30,818 bases of DNA, taken from NCBI GenBank assembly GCA_043810515.1, contig JBDRNZ010000002.1, positions 1 to 30,818 on the forward strand. The letters are read 5' to 3'. The DNA is from WJKQ01 sp043810515 (GTDB lineage Bacteria; Patescibacteriota; Gracilibacteria; UBA1369; LOWO2-01-FULL-3). This document shows positions 1 to 7,956 of the stretch, in pieces. The notes under the pieces were generated by a model. That model was not told the origin of the DNA. It made no database searches and worked only from the letters and a program-made list of their open reading frames with translations. The number at the start of each line of letters is the position of its first letter. The first letter of the stretch is position 1. The translations under genes and the position numbers were made by a program.

Positions 1-2
1 GC

Positions 3-791
3 GGGGAGGTTGTTCCTGTGAAAAACTTCACTGTTGAATTTTTCGCGAATTTTGATCCGAAAAGAGATTTGAAATTTGAGAACGTGCAGGATATTTCCGG
101 GTGGGATGTTCTGAGGTGGAAAGTTTTTGGAATGATAAACAAGGAGGGTAGCTACGTGACGGAATCCATACATGATTTTACAGCTGTTTCGGCGGGGAAG
201 AATACAGTGGATATTGGTGAAGCCGGTGATGATTCTTTTTTTACGAATGCCGCTAGGCCTTCGTGGTTTGGAACTATAGTGTGCGGGCAGAATGCGGCGG
301 AAAGAGGTATAGAATGTCTTTTATATGCTGAGCCAGTATCTCCGGCGAGCAGCACCGATGAGCAGCAGACCCAGTTCTGTAGCAATACTGAGGCGAGGGA
401 CTTTTATCTTTATGATTCCGGAGAATTCCAGTCGAAGATAGCGTGCTATCCGATAAGTGAGTTTATGGATGCACATACATATCCGGGGCTTAATTACCTG
501 AGTCTTACAAATATGATGAATCCATCTATGCTGAATGAGGAAAAATATCCTTCAATTGAGAAAAGAATGCTCGCTTCGAGGATTTATTTCAGGGTTGAGA
601 CTTATGATCGTAACACTGTCAGGGAATTTGCCGATATTACAGCCAGTGGCTACAGCGGAAGTTCAAAACAAAGTATTAATGTGAAAATAAAGAAAGATTC
701 ATATATGCCGGTGTTTAACTTTTCGCTCTACAGTACTTATAAAAGCGACGCGGATGAACCTTTCTATGTCCAAAACGCTCCAAAAGAGTAA
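3..791 (+). CDS. Unrecognised protein, 3' part of a gene cut by the window start
   Basis: The frame is open to the left edge. A GTG at 18 could serve as a start, but it has no signal peptide, ribosome site or promoter around it, so I read this as the C-terminal part (about 262 residues) of a longer protein. The visible part is soluble in character, with many aromatic and acidic residues, four Cys (in the CGQN, IECL, FCSN and ACYP contexts) and an Arg- and Tyr-rich stretch before the C-terminus. It has no transmembrane helix. The mix of beta-prone segments and cysteines resembles exported surface or pilus-associated proteins, but I recognise no family. It ends 48 bp before metG, and the metG promoter lies in that gap. 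A full-length minor-pilin-like or surface protein is possible and cannot be tested without the upstream sequence. Confidence 0.7.
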   Translation, partial: GEVVPVKNFTVEFFANFDPKRDLKFENVQDISGWDVLRWKVFGMINKEGSYVTESIHDFTAVSAGKNTVDIGEAGDDSFFTNAARPSWFGTIVCGQNAAERGIECLLYAEPVSPASSTDEQQTQFCSNTEARDFYLYDSGEFQSKIACYPISEFMDAHTYPGLNYLSLTNMMNPSMLNEEKYPSIEKRMLASRIYFRVETYDRNTVREFADITASGYSGSSKQSINVKIKKDSYMPVFNFSLYSTYKSDADEPFYVQNAPKE

Positions 792-803
792 CAGTTTTCG
801 TTC

Positions 804-833
804 TTGACGGCATGCCGCGCATGTTGGTAAATT
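804..833 (+). promoter_or_regulatory. Predicted promoter of metG (leaderless geometry)
   Basis: TTGACG at 804-809 is followed after 18 bp by TAAATT at 828-833, with an extended TGg just before the -10. The ATG of metG begins 6 bases after the -10, so transcription would be expected to start at or next to the start codon. No Shine-Dalgarno sequence is present in the gap. Confidence 0.6.
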
Positions 834-839
834 TCCGGC

Positions 840-2354
840 ATGAGCAAATTTTATCTGACTACAGCTATCGCTTATGTGAATGCTCCGCCTCATGTGGGGC
901 ATGCTTTGGAATTTATCCAGGCGGATGCGGTGGCGCGGTATCATAGGATGCTCGGAGATGATACTTATTTTTTGACTGGAACTGACGAGCACGGCGTCAA
1001 GATTTATGAAACATCTTTGGAGGTGGGGGTGCCGGTTCAGGAATTTGTTGATAAGAATGCGAAGATTTACGAATCTCTTCCGGAGGTTTTAAATCTGTCA
1101 AACGATGATTTTATAAGAACTTCATCCGACCGCCATAAGAGGGGGGCGAGGAGGCTCTGGGAGAAAATGGCTGCCGCAGGTGATATCTATAAAGATGTTT
1201 ACAAGGGAAATTATTGTGTCGGATGCGAGGCCTTCATTCCCGAAAAGGATCTTGATGAGGATGGAAATTGTCCCATTCACAAAAAAAAGCCAAAAATGCT
1301 TGAGGAGGAAAATTATTTTTTCAAACTTTCCGAATATTCTGATCGTATAAGGAATGCGATTGAAAGCGGGGAAATTCGCATAATCCCCGAGGCGAGAAAA
1401 AACGAGATGCTGAATATTATCGGCGAGGCGGGGCTTCATGACGTGAGTTTTTCGAGGCCGAAGGACGTACTGCCGTGGGGTGTGCCGGTGCCGGGCGATG
1501 ACAGTCAGGTTATGTATGTATGGTGTGACGCGCTTTCGAATTATATTACCGCGATCGGGTATGAGGAGGAGAGTGAGAAGTTTGCGAAACTGTGGCCGTG
1601 CGACGCGCATATTATCGGGAAAGATATTTTGAGGTTTCATGCGGGAATCTGGATTGGAATGCTGATGTCGGCGGGACTTGAACTGCCGCGCGCGGTTTAT
1701 GTGCACGGATTTGTGACGAGCGGTGGGCACAAAATGAGCAAAAGTATCGGAAACGTGGTGGATCCGCTGGAATATGTGAAGAAATACGGGGCTGATCCTG
1801 TGCGGTATTATCTTCTGCGCGAAATTCCGACCACGGATGACGGGGATTTCAGCCACAGCCGTTTTGTCGAAGTTTACAACAGCGAGCTTGCAAATGGGCT
1901 TGGAAATCTGCTGAATAGGGTTGTTATGATGACCGACAGATATCTCGAAGGAAAAGTTCCGGTAAAATCATCCGGCAAGGGGATTTTGGACGGACTTGAG
2001 AAGCTTTGTTCGGAATACAGGCAGAGTTTTGAAAAGTTTGATATCAAAAAAGCGTGTGAGGCTGTGATGGGCGTTGTTAATCTTGGGAATAAATATATTG
2101 ATGATAAAAAGCCGTGGACGATGGCAAAGGAGGGCGATAAGTCGCTTGGAGGAGTTTTGTATAAACTGCTGGAGCTTCTGCGATACATAGCGGTCCTGCT
2201 TTTGCCGATTATGCCGGAAACTGCCGGAAAGATTTGCGGGCAGATCGGTGTTGAGGTGGGGGATTTAAACTTTGAAAATTTGGAATGGGGGTGGCTTGAA
2301 AAAGGCGGGAAGGTTGAAAAAGGCGAGGCTTTGTTTCCGAGGCTTGAGGAATGA
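840..2354 (+). CDS. metG: Methionyl-tRNA synthetase
   Basis: This enzyme charges tRNA-Met with methionine in the cytoplasm and is a class I aminoacyl-tRNA synthetase. The HIGH-type motif is PHVGH at residues 17-21 and the KMSKS loop is exact at 298-302. A single zinc knuckle is made by C126, C129, C144 and H147 (CVGC...CPIH), as in the Thermus/Thermotoga type rather than the two-knuckle E. coli form. The helical anticodon-binding domain follows from about residue 345. At 504 residues it has no C-terminal EMAP/Trbp111 tRNA-binding domain, which many longer MetRS carry. The ATG at 840 is chosen because the alignment starts there (KFYLTTAIAYVNAPPH) and the promoter lies immediately upstream. Its stop is 4 bp from the stop of the convergent pilin gene. 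Confidence 0.97.
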   Translation: MSKFYLTTAIAYVNAPPHVGHALEFIQADAVARYHRMLGDDTYFLTGTDEHGVKIYETSLEVGVPVQEFVDKNAKIYESLPEVLNLSNDDFIRTSSDRHKRGARRLWEKMAAAGDIYKDVYKGNYCVGCEAFIPEKDLDEDGNCPIHKKKPKMLEEENYFFKLSEYSDRIRNAIESGEIRIIPEARKNEMLNIIGEAGLHDVSFSRPKDVLPWGVPVPGDDSQVMYVWCDALSNYITAIGYEEESEKFAKLWPCDAHIIGKDILRFHAGIWIGMLMSAGLELPRAVYVHGFVTSGGHKMSKSIGNVVDPLEYVKKYGADPVRYYLLREIPTTDDGDFSHSRFVEVYNSELANGLGNLLNRVVMMTDRYLEGKVPVKSSGKGILDGLEKLCSEYRQSFEKFDIKKACEAVMGVVNLGNKYIDDKKPWTMAKEGDKSLGGVLYKLLELLRYIAVLLLPIMPETAGKICGQIGVEVGDLNFENLEWGWLEKGGKVEKGEALFPRLEE

Positions 2355-2358
2355 GGGA

Positions 2359-2886
2359 TTATGCCGCCTGTGACGATTGGTCCTGGAATTCCGGTTCCAG
2401 TTCTGACGGAATAGGGGTGACTTCTTCAGGATTTACCCATGGACCTGTATATGGTTCGACAGTATTTCCCTGGTCTGTCGGCAGAGGTGTGGCTTCGCCG
2501 GCTTTGATCGCAAAGTTGATTACAAATCTTACGCCTGAATATGAGAGAATTATCAGGACAAGTCCGACTATTGACCATGTGAGATGTTTTTTGCCTTGTT
2601 CGATTTTTTCCGTGTCGGCTCCGCCGGCTACGATGTCGAATGCGGCGAGTCCGATAAATATTATCGCAAGCGGTGCCGCAAAATAAAGGAGGCTGCCTGC
2701 GATGAGCTGAAGTATAAGCACGGCTCCTGAGGCCGCTCCACCTTCTTCTATCGCGCCTTCCACTGCAAATGGTTCGTTTGAGGGGCGAAGCTCAGGTGGT
2801 ATCGTGTATACAGCTTGGGCAACATGCGCGGTTAATGCCGCAAAGAGTGCGATAAGTCCGATTGTTATGAGAGTTTTTCTTTTCAT
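2359..2886 (-). CDS. Pilin-like two-helix membrane protein (TrbC/VirB2-like), copy 5 of the operon
   Basis: A 175-residue exported protein. It has a signal peptide (MKRKTLITIGLIALFAALTAHVAQA), a variable periplasmic segment, and then two long hydrophobic helices at about 58-88 and 105-128, separated by a short loop with GGADTEKIEQGKKH. The order signal peptide, variable region, two helices with a charged G...K turn is shared by the four genes upstream and matches the type IV secretion pilin-like family common in Patescibacteria. The C-terminal tail is rich in Pro and Glu and probably faces out. It is the last gene of the pilT-led operon, 5 bp after the previous copy. Its partner in a fibre or membrane complex is not visible. 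Recognition is by architecture and short shared motifs only. Confidence 0.85.
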   Translation of the reverse strand: MKRKTLITIGLIALFAALTAHVAQAVYTIPPELRPSNEPFAVEGAIEEGGAASGAVLILQLIAGSLLYFAAPLAIIFIGLAAFDIVAGGADTEKIEQGKKHLTWSIVGLVLIILSYSGVRFVINFAIKAGEATPLPTDQGNTVEPYTGPWVNPEEVTPIPSELEPEFQDQSSQAA

Positions 2887-2891
2887 TATGA

Positions 2892-3371
2892 TTAGGTCTT
2901 GAAGAAATCAAATTGTGCGACGCCTGCGACTATTCCATAGGCTGCGGCCATTATTGCCATTCCAAGAAGCAGATATATGATTGTGCTTTTTGCTTTAGAG
3001 AGGCTTTCTTCGTCACCCTGCGATGTTAGATAATATATTCCGGCTATAACCAGTGCCGCAAGGGTTATGAGCATTGACCAGCCGAGGATTGTTTTTACGA
3101 TTCCGGCAAACACTTCGGCTGTGCCGATTTCCGGCAGATCGCCTATAGTTGCGGTTTCGGGATACTGTTCTCTTGTTGGTTCGCCGTATTCGCCCGGACG
3201 TGGGAGTAATTCGTCTACGTAATTTACACAAACGCCTGAGTTGCAGACTTCTCCTGGGCCGCAGTTTGCGTTTGTTTGGCATGGGCCTTCAGTGGCGGCA
3301 TATGCCTGTAATGTTCCCAGGAGGAATATGTTTGTTATCAGGAGGCTTATTGTAAGTGCGATTTTTTTCAT
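2892..3371 (-). CDS. Pilin-like two-helix membrane protein with a four-cysteine knot, copy 4
   Basis: A 159-residue protein with a signal peptide (to about residue 25, ...QAYAA). A compact cysteine module follows, C-x5-C-x5-C-x4-C (CQTNANCGPGEVCNSGVC), then a Pro/Glu-rich linker. The two-helix core starts near residue 85, with the turn SQGDEESLSKAKS between the helices, and the protein ends a few residues after the second helix. The SxxxAK turn matches copies 3 and 1 (NEEAITKAKS, NQQKLDEAKD). The cysteine module is nearly identical to one in the large SLH propeller protein at 21509-24370. In the oxidising cell exterior the four cysteines would probably form two disulfides. It lies 2 bp downstream of copy 3 and is likely co-translated with it. 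Confidence 0.87.
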   Translation of the reverse strand: MKKIALTISLLITNIFLLGTLQAYAATEGPCQTNANCGPGEVCNSGVCVNYVDELLPRPGEYGEPTREQYPETATIGDLPEIGTAEVFAGIVKTILGWSMLITLAALVIAGIYYLTSQGDEESLSKAKSTIIYLLLGMAIMAAAYGIVAGVAQFDFFKT

Positions 3372-3373
3372 AT

Positions 3374-3961
3374 TTAGAAATCTGTTTCCAAAGGATCTTC
3401 GCCTGTATTCAGGTAAGGCTGCTGTTCTTCTATTGTGTTTTCGTCCTGCAGATTGTTGTCTTCAACAGTTGGTGCGGCAGTTTCTTGTGCTCTCTGAGTG
3501 GTATCTCCGCCGATTCTCAAATTTATTACTATCGTTACGATTGTGTATGAAAGCAAAGCGATCAGGAATCCGACGAGGGAATACATTGCCTGGCTTTTTG
3601 CTTTTGTGATGGCTTCCTCGTTTCCATAAGCCATTGCAAATCTGACTCCCGATATTATCAGCATCACGAGGGATAAGCCGCCGACGAATCCTATAAGTCC
3701 GATTGCGAAGAATGGCAGAATTGTTTCCGTGAGAATGTTTCTGGCCGTGCCTCCGCCTTCTTCTCCGGTTATTCTATCGGGACCGGGGCCGGGCAGAAGA
3801 TCCGGTTTTGGAATTGTGGGAGCGGTCACTGCAATCATGGTGTTTTCATGGGCCATGTTTATTTCAGGCGTTGCGGTGGCTGAATTTGCTGAGGCTGTTG
3901 CCATAAATGCTGTAATGGCAAGTGTAATTGCAAGCAGTATGTATATAATATTTTTTTTCAT
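3374..3961 (-). CDS. Pilin-like two-helix membrane protein (TrbC/VirB2-like), copy 3
   Basis: A 195-residue protein with a signal peptide (ending near TASANSATA), an exported region of about 60 residues containing PKPDLLPGPGPDRITGEEGGG, then the conserved two-helix core. The first helix runs at about 85-113 and is followed by the turn AYGNEEAITKAKS. The second helix ends in SYTIVTIVINL, closely matching SYIIVISVQSI in copy 1. The C-terminal tail of about 40 residues is polar and rich in Glu, Gln and Thr. The start codon shares a base with the stop of the preceding gene (TAATG at 3961), which points to translational coupling. The family resembles the type IV secretion pilin-like proteins of Patescibacteria; the function is inferred from that and from the linked pilT. 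Confidence 0.87.
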   Translation of the reverse strand: MKKNIIYILLAITLAITAFMATASANSATATPEINMAHENTMIAVTAPTIPKPDLLPGPGPDRITGEEGGGTARNILTETILPFFAIGLIGFVGGLSLVMLIISGVRFAMAYGNEEAITKAKSQAMYSLVGFLIALLSYTIVTIVINLRIGGDTTQRAQETAAPTVEDNNLQDENTIEEQQPYLNTGEDPLETDF

Positions 3962-4770
3962 TATCGCGTGAAAAAGGTTGGGTTTATAGTGTATAAAATC
4001 AATCCGGACAGGAGCAGAACTACGATTCCTCCTATGGACTTTATGATTCTTTTTTTGGCATCGTCAATCGCCTGTGCTTCTCCGCCTGCCGCTGAAATCT
4101 GGATTCCGCTGATTATGATTACAAGTACGGCTATGATTCCGGCCACGCTTGCGCCCCATTTGTATATTGAGCCGATGTAGCCGTATATCAGCGAAGTTCC
4201 CCCTCTCGAAAGAATAACCTGGACCGGATCGCAGGCGTATTTGATGTTGTATTTTTTCTGTATGTCTCCGAATTGATCTCCAAAATGCTGGATACTCTTG
4301 GAGCAGTCTTCTGCAAATATAGATTGTGTTGCTACTGTGCCATTTGAATCTTTATAGGAGAAAGAATTTCTGTAGCAGATTCTGGTGACGTAATCGTCGC
4401 CAGGGGTACTTCCTTCTCCTTTTAAACTTAGGGGTTCTTCTATGATTGTTATTATATAGCCGTAGTCGGGTTCGTTTTCCTTTTGATTTTTTATGCAGGG
4501 TTTTCCGGCCACGTCTCCCAGGGCGTTTGAGAGGAGTTTTGTGTCGGCTGCTGTTTCTTTTGCTGCGGCGGCTTCTTCTGCGGCAGCTTCTTCTGCTTCT
4601 TCTGTGGCTGCGTTCGCTACTTCAGCTTCATCTTCCTCTATTGATGTGAATCCTGGATCGTAGGTCTCCTCGGTATATGGATCTTCGATGGCTGTGGCTG
4701 TTGGATTTAAAGATGCGGCTACTATGCTTAGTATTGAGAAAAGGGCTAGTTTTGCGAAAAGTTTTTTCAT
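3961..4770 (-). CDS. Pilin-like two-helix membrane protein with a large exported domain, copy 2
   Basis: At 269 residues this is the longest of the five pilin-like genes. A signal peptide (to about residue 27) is followed by an acidic low-complexity stretch of Glu and Ala (about 42-75), probably helical. An exported domain then contains four cysteines (C92, KPCIKN; C132, RICYRN; C155, AEDCSK; C180, YACDPV). The two-helix core near the C-terminus has the turn AAGGEAQAIDDAKKR, matching the other copies, and the protein ends with NPTFFTR. The extra domain suggests a specialised subunit, such as a tip or base component, though this is only inference. Its start codon directly follows the stop of copy 1. 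Confidence 0.87.
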   Translation of the reverse strand: MKKLFAKLALFSILSIVAASLNPTATAIEDPYTEETYDPGFTSIEEDEAEVANAATEEAEEAAAEEAAAAKETAADTKLLSNALGDVAGKPCIKNQKENEPDYGYIITIIEEPLSLKGEGSTPGDDYVTRICYRNSFSYKDSNGTVATQSIFAEDCSKSIQHFGDQFGDIQKKYNIKYACDPVQVILSRGGTSLIYGYIGSIYKWGASVAGIIAVLVIIISGIQISAAGGEAQAIDDAKKRIIKSIGGIVVLLLSGLILYTINPTFFTR

Positions 4771-5229
4771 TTATTGCTGTTGAGTTGTTTGGGGAGTTTC
4801 CACTTCGCTTTTCGGGATGAAAATTGACTGGACCGATATTACTATTATGTAGGACAGGAACGTGACGAGAAGGCCTATAATCGCGTATTTTACGATATCT
4901 TTTGCTTCGTCCAGTTTTTGCTGATTTCCCTGTGCGAACATAAACATGAATCCGCCGATTATAAGAATAATTATCGCGATTGAACCGATGATCCTGATCG
5001 CGAAATTTATGATACTTAGGATGAATTCGGTAATCGGACTTTCGGTTCTGTTTTCTTCTGTTCCAAAATATTCCTGCCCCTGATCTTCACCTCCAAGATT
5101 TAAGTATTCCCCGACGTCAAATTGCGTGTCTTTCAAGGTCTGGGCTCCGGCTTCTGCCGCGAAGGCAAGCCCTGACGAAAGCGTGCCAAGCATAAGTATC
5201 GCCAGAATGATTGTTGTAAATTTTTTCAT
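4771..5229 (-). CDS. Pilin-like two-helix membrane protein (TrbC/VirB2-like), copy 1
   Basis: A 152-residue protein read from the ATG at 5229. An in-frame TTG at 5244 would add five residues but overlap pilT; the ATG gives a clean signal peptide (MKKFTTIILAILMLGTLSSG...) and a spacing of 4 bp to the pilT stop. The mature part has a short acidic segment and two helices (about 67-93 and 104-128) with the turn AQGNQQKLDEAKD between them, and then a short Thr/Gln-rich tail. This is the simplest copy and the closest to a plain TrbC/VirB2-type pilin. Being directly downstream of pilT, it may be the major subunit; that ranking is inference. Confidence 0.88.
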   Translation of the reverse strand: MKKFTTIILAILMLGTLSSGLAFAAEAGAQTLKDTQFDVGEYLNLGGEDQGQEYFGTEENRTESPITEFILSIINFAIRIIGSIAIIILIIGGFMFMFAQGNQQKLDEAKDIVKYAIIGLLVTFLSYIIVISVQSIFIPKSEVETPQTTQQQ

Positions 5230-5233
5230 ATTT

Positions 5234-6277
5234 TTAGGCTTCAAATTCTTTAGGTATATTTGACAGAGCGTTTTCTTCCGTGATTAGGCCGGACTGAAAA
5301 AGGTCGGTTACGGACTTTTTCATCGTCTGCATACCTTCTTTCGTTGAAGTTTCGATTACAGAATTTATCTGGTAGGTTGTTCCTTTTCTAACCATGTTTG
5401 CAACAGCATTATTTACGAACATTATTTCAAAAGCTCCAATTCTTCCTTTTTCATCTTTTGTCTTTATGAGGCTTTGCCAGAAGACGGCTCTAAGACTTTC
5501 GGACAGCTGTGTTCTTATCTGGTTTTGCTGTTCCGGCGGGAATGAGTCGATTATACGGTTTACCGAATTTGCGCATCCTCTTGTGTGAAGAGTGGCGAAA
5601 ACGAGATGTCCGGTTTCTGCGGCGGTGATTGCCATCTGCATTGTTTCAAGATCGCGCATTTCTCCGAGCAGAATGACGTCCGGACTTTCACGCAGAGCGC
5701 TTTTTAATGCCCTCTGAAAACTGTGAGTGTGATTGCCAACCTCTCTCTGTTGTATAAGCGACTGGTTGTTTTTGTGGACGTATTCGATAGGATCCTCGAT
5801 TGTGATTATGTGTTTTTTTTGATTTTTATTTATTTCGTTTACCATCGCGGCCATTGTTGTGGTTTTTCCCGAACCTGTCGGTCCTGTTACGATTACTAGG
5901 CCGTTTTTGAATGTTGTTGTTTTTTTCATCTGTGATGGAAGATTCAGTTCATCCATCGAGAGAACATTTTCAGGAATAAGCCTGAATACGGCTGAAATTC
6001 CTTTTCTCTGTACGAACATATTTACCCTGAAGCGGCTTATGTCCTCTATGTCGATAGAAAAATCGAAATCAAGAGTCTGCTCAAAGCGTTTTTTCTGTTC
6101 AGGTGTAAGAATTTCGAGCAAGTATTCCTCCGCCATTTTTTTCGTAAGATCGGGATGCTCCTCTATCTTTACGAGATCGCCGTTAATACGAAGTACCGGT
6201 TTGCTTCCGGTGGAGATGTAGACATCGGATGCTTTGTACTGAATTGCGGTTCTGAATATTTTCGATAATTTGAACAT
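5234..6277 (-). CDS. pilT: PilT-family twitching/retraction ATPase
   Basis: A cytoplasmic hexameric secretion ATPase of the PilT/VirB11 superfamily, which powers retraction of type IV pili. In the 347-residue protein the N-terminal PAS-like domain (IFRTAIQYKASDVYIS...) is followed by Walker A GPTGSGKTT at 132-140, the Asp box TIEDPIEYVH at 159-168, Walker B around 199-209 with E206, and the His box GHLVFATLHT at 223-232. The C-terminal AIRNLIRE retraction motif is degenerate here (AVANMVRKG). The start at 6277 is preferred to an upstream ATG at 6328, because the latter falls in the -35 region of a good promoter and adds 17 residues outside the family. It heads the operon of five pilin-like genes. 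No pilB or pilC is nearby. Confidence 0.95.
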   Translation of the reverse strand: MFKLSKIFRTAIQYKASDVYISTGSKPVLRINGDLVKIEEHPDLTKKMAEEYLLEILTPEQKKRFEQTLDFDFSIDIEDISRFRVNMFVQRKGISAVFRLIPENVLSMDELNLPSQMKKTTTFKNGLVIVTGPTGSGKTTTMAAMVNEINKNQKKHIITIEDPIEYVHKNNQSLIQQREVGNHTHSFQRALKSALRESPDVILLGEMRDLETMQMAITAAETGHLVFATLHTRGCANSVNRIIDSFPPEQQNQIRTQLSESLRAVFWQSLIKTKDEKGRIGAFEIMFVNNAVANMVRKGTTYQINSVIETSTKEGMQTMKKSVTDLFQSGLITEENALSNIPKEFEA

Positions 6278-6299
6278 TTTTGTTTTTATTTTTCTAGAT

Positions 6300-6328
6300 A
6301 TTATATCATTTTTTCGCACTTTGAACAA
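6300..6328 (-). promoter_or_regulatory. Predicted promoter of the pilT-pilin operon
   Basis: On the minus strand a perfect TATAAT (6305-6300) carries an extended TGa, with TTGTTC (6328-6323) 17 bp upstream. The expected start near 6293 leaves a leader of about 16 bases before the pilT ATG at 6277. The AAAATGATATAAT string is repeated in the promoter at 7594-7622. Confidence 0.7.
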
Positions 6329-6364
6329 GCCCGACGAGGCTGAATCAGAAGAGTTCCGGCGTCT

Positions 6365-6988
6365 TTAGCGGGGGATTTTTTGGGTTTCCGGAGTTGTAGG
6401 TTCGGTCTCTGTGCTTGTGTCAGGGCCTGTTAGGGACGGTGGAGTGGAATCCTGGCCGGAAACTTCTTCAAGTACGGCATCCGGGTAGGTTTCTGCCGGC
6501 TGGGAGTAGACATCTTCAAGCTCGTTTACGACGTCCTGAAGTTCTCTTAATCCGTCAGCCTGATCGGTTTGCGCTGATCCATCGGTTGTTTCCTCAGGTC
6601 CGAGCATATTTTGATCTGGAAGCGTTGTTTCGTCAGAAGCCGGACTTCTTAGCAGAAGATATGCGCCATATGCCGCGGCCGCGAGTACTACGGCTACTAC
6701 CGCGATTATTATGTATAACTTTGTTTTTCCTGTTGATTCGGGCGAAGCCGCCGGAGCCGGATTTTCGGCCGGGGCTGGGGTTTGAGATTGGGTTGGTGGT
6801 GTAGGGATCAGGGGTTTCGGTTCAAGCTCAATCTTATGAGGAGCAGCCGGAGCTGGCTGTGGAGCAGCTGGAGTAGCCGGAGCTGTTGGTTGAGGTGTGC
6901 CGGCGCCTGTGTTTAATGGATTTTGTGGTTGCTGGGGGCCGGAAGGATTTTTCGGATCGGGATTGATGTTGAATGTTTGATCGTCCAT
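6365..6988 (-). CDS. Proline-rich single-pass membrane protein, unrecognised
   Basis: A 207-residue protein read from the ATG at 6988 (MDDQTFNINPDPK). An upstream in-frame ATG at 7045 would overlap the preceding gene by 47 bp and is less likely. The first 85 residues are rich in Pro, Ala and Gln and lack structure. One transmembrane helix follows (LYIIIAVVAVVLAAAAYGAYLLL), and then about 95 residues rich in Glu, Thr, Asp and Pro. There is no signal peptide, so the Pro-rich part is probably cytoplasmic and the acidic part outside. Proteins of this layout are often scaffolds of envelope machines, but no family is recognised. A GGAGGAGG string lies about 20 bases before the start, too far for a normal ribosome site. 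It shares the promoter at 7594-7622. Confidence 0.8.
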   Translation of the reverse strand: MDDQTFNINPDPKNPSGPQQPQNPLNTGAGTPQPTAPATPAAPQPAPAAPHKIELEPKPLIPTPPTQSQTPAPAENPAPAASPESTGKTKLYIIIAVVAVVLAAAAYGAYLLLRSPASDETTLPDQNMLGPEETTDGSAQTDQADGLRELQDVVNELEDVYSQPAETYPDAVLEEVSGQDSTPPSLTGPDTSTETEPTTPETQKIPR

Positions 6989-6998
6989 TTTTTTATTG

Positions 6999-7559
6999 TT
7001 AATTGTCGTCCTCCTCCAATTCTTCTCCTTCTTTCGGAAGGACATTTTCTATTGCGCCCCATTCGCTTTCTTCAAGTTCAGGAATTATAAGAGTTACTTT
7101 GTCGCCGATTTCCGCCTTGAAATAAGTGACGGAAGCAAGCAGGACTTTATAGGCTTTTGAATTTGCGATTACTTTGTATTGGCCGTCCTCGTATGTCAGT
7201 GTTCCGACTATTCTTTTTCTTTCGGCCGGACCTATCTGTTTGTACAAAAATCCACCATCATCTTTTATAGTTAGCTTGAGAACATCTCCGGGCACAAGTT
7301 TTGATTTGCTGGCGTAGTTTGCGGGGACCGGATATTCTTTTCCGGCTTTGTCCGTCATCGTTTGTCCGTTAAACACGCCTTCAACGATTGAGTCCTCTCC
7401 TTCCTTTGCAGGTTCATCAAGATCTTTCGCAAGTTTTTTATATACGTTTTTGGATGTTCCGCCTGCGAGTTCGGTTACCATTTGTTTTGCCGATCTTAAA
7501 TTAGACTCGGCGGATTCGAGCATTTCTTTTATAAGGGCAAGTTTGGAAGCCTGTGACAT
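6999..7559 (-). CDS. Soluble hypothetical protein with acidic tail
   Basis: A 186-residue cytoplasmic protein of unknown function. The N-terminus (about 1-50) is a predicted amphipathic helix or short coiled coil (SKLALIKEMLESAESNLRSA). A beta-rich middle follows (about 55-165) in which segments such as VPGDVLKLTI and IGDKVTLIIPE recall small barrel or OB-like folds. The C-terminus is strongly acidic (EGEELEEDDN). It has no signal peptide, membrane segment or cysteine. It is the first gene after a strong promoter that lies in the tail of sbp and is followed by the Pro-rich membrane protein. A nucleic-acid-binding role would fit the barrel-like strands but is speculation. Confidence 0.88.
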   Translation of the reverse strand: MSQASKLALIKEMLESAESNLRSAKQMVTELAGGTSKNVYKKLAKDLDEPAKEGEDSIVEGVFNGQTMTDKAGKEYPVPANYASKSKLVPGDVLKLTIKDDGGFLYKQIGPAERKRIVGTLTYEDGQYKVIANSKAYKVLLASVTYFKAEIGDKVTLIIPELEESEWGAIENVLPKEGEELEEDDN

Positions 7560-7593
7560 TTTGTTTTTCTTTTATTTTATTTTTGCGTAGAGA

Positions 7594-7622
7594 ATTATAT
7601 CATTTTGTGAAGTGTTTTACAA
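7594..7622 (-). promoter_or_regulatory. Predicted promoter for the 7559 and 6988 genes
   Basis: The minus strand has TTGTAA (7622-7617), a 17-bp spacer, and perfect TATAAT (7599-7594) with extended TGa. The expected start near 7587 gives an A-rich leader of about 28 bases. The -35 and part of the spacer lie inside the 3' end of sbp. Confidence 0.7.
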
Positions 7623-7944
7623 CTTCTCTTCTTACAACTCCCAGGTTTGAAAAGATTCTTATTATGAAAACTATTGCAACGGCAAGGTATAGTTCAATGC
7701 CGAGTTTTTCTCCGAGCAATGTTATGGCGACCGCTATTATTGCGTTTAGAAGCAGGCCGGTGAGGAAAATGAGTGGACTGTAGCTTTCCTCTTTTATAAC
7801 CTCCGCCTTTATTGCTCCAAAAAGCGAGTCAAGTATCGCTACTATAAGGACTGCCGTGTATTTTATGAACTCTATCGGAATGGCGTAGCTTAAATTCAGA
7901 CCGATTATTATTCCCACAAGTATTCCTATTCCTGCCCAGATCAT
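7600..7944 (-). CDS. sbp: Small basic protein Sbp (DUF1290), divisome-linked membrane protein
   Basis: A 114-residue membrane protein matching the Sbp/DUF1290 family: GIGILVGIIIGLNL at the start, an AILDSLFGAIKAE segment, FLTGLLLNAIIAVAITLLGEKLG in the middle and LYLAVAIVFIIRIFSNLGVVRR near the end. These are the regions conserved in the Bacillus protein encoded between divIB and ftsA. It has four hydrophobic segments. Its molecular role is not well defined in the literature I know; the conserved link is with cell division genes. Here it follows ftsQ/divIB by 12 bp, the same order as in Firmicutes, which strengthens both assignments. No ftsA or ftsZ follows in this window. Confidence 0.9.
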   Translation of the reverse strand: MIWAGIGILVGIIIGLNLSYAIPIEFIKYTAVLIVAILDSLFGAIKAEVIKEESYSPLIFLTGLLLNAIIAVAITLLGEKLGIELYLAVAIVFIIRIFSNLGVVRREVVKHFTK

Positions 7945-7956
7945 TTTTTAATAAGG

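Noticed and set aside
1122..1856. A 244-codon open frame on the minus strand opposite metG
   Set aside because: It lies fully inside the clear metG coding sequence, has no family features and a composition expected from an antisense frame.
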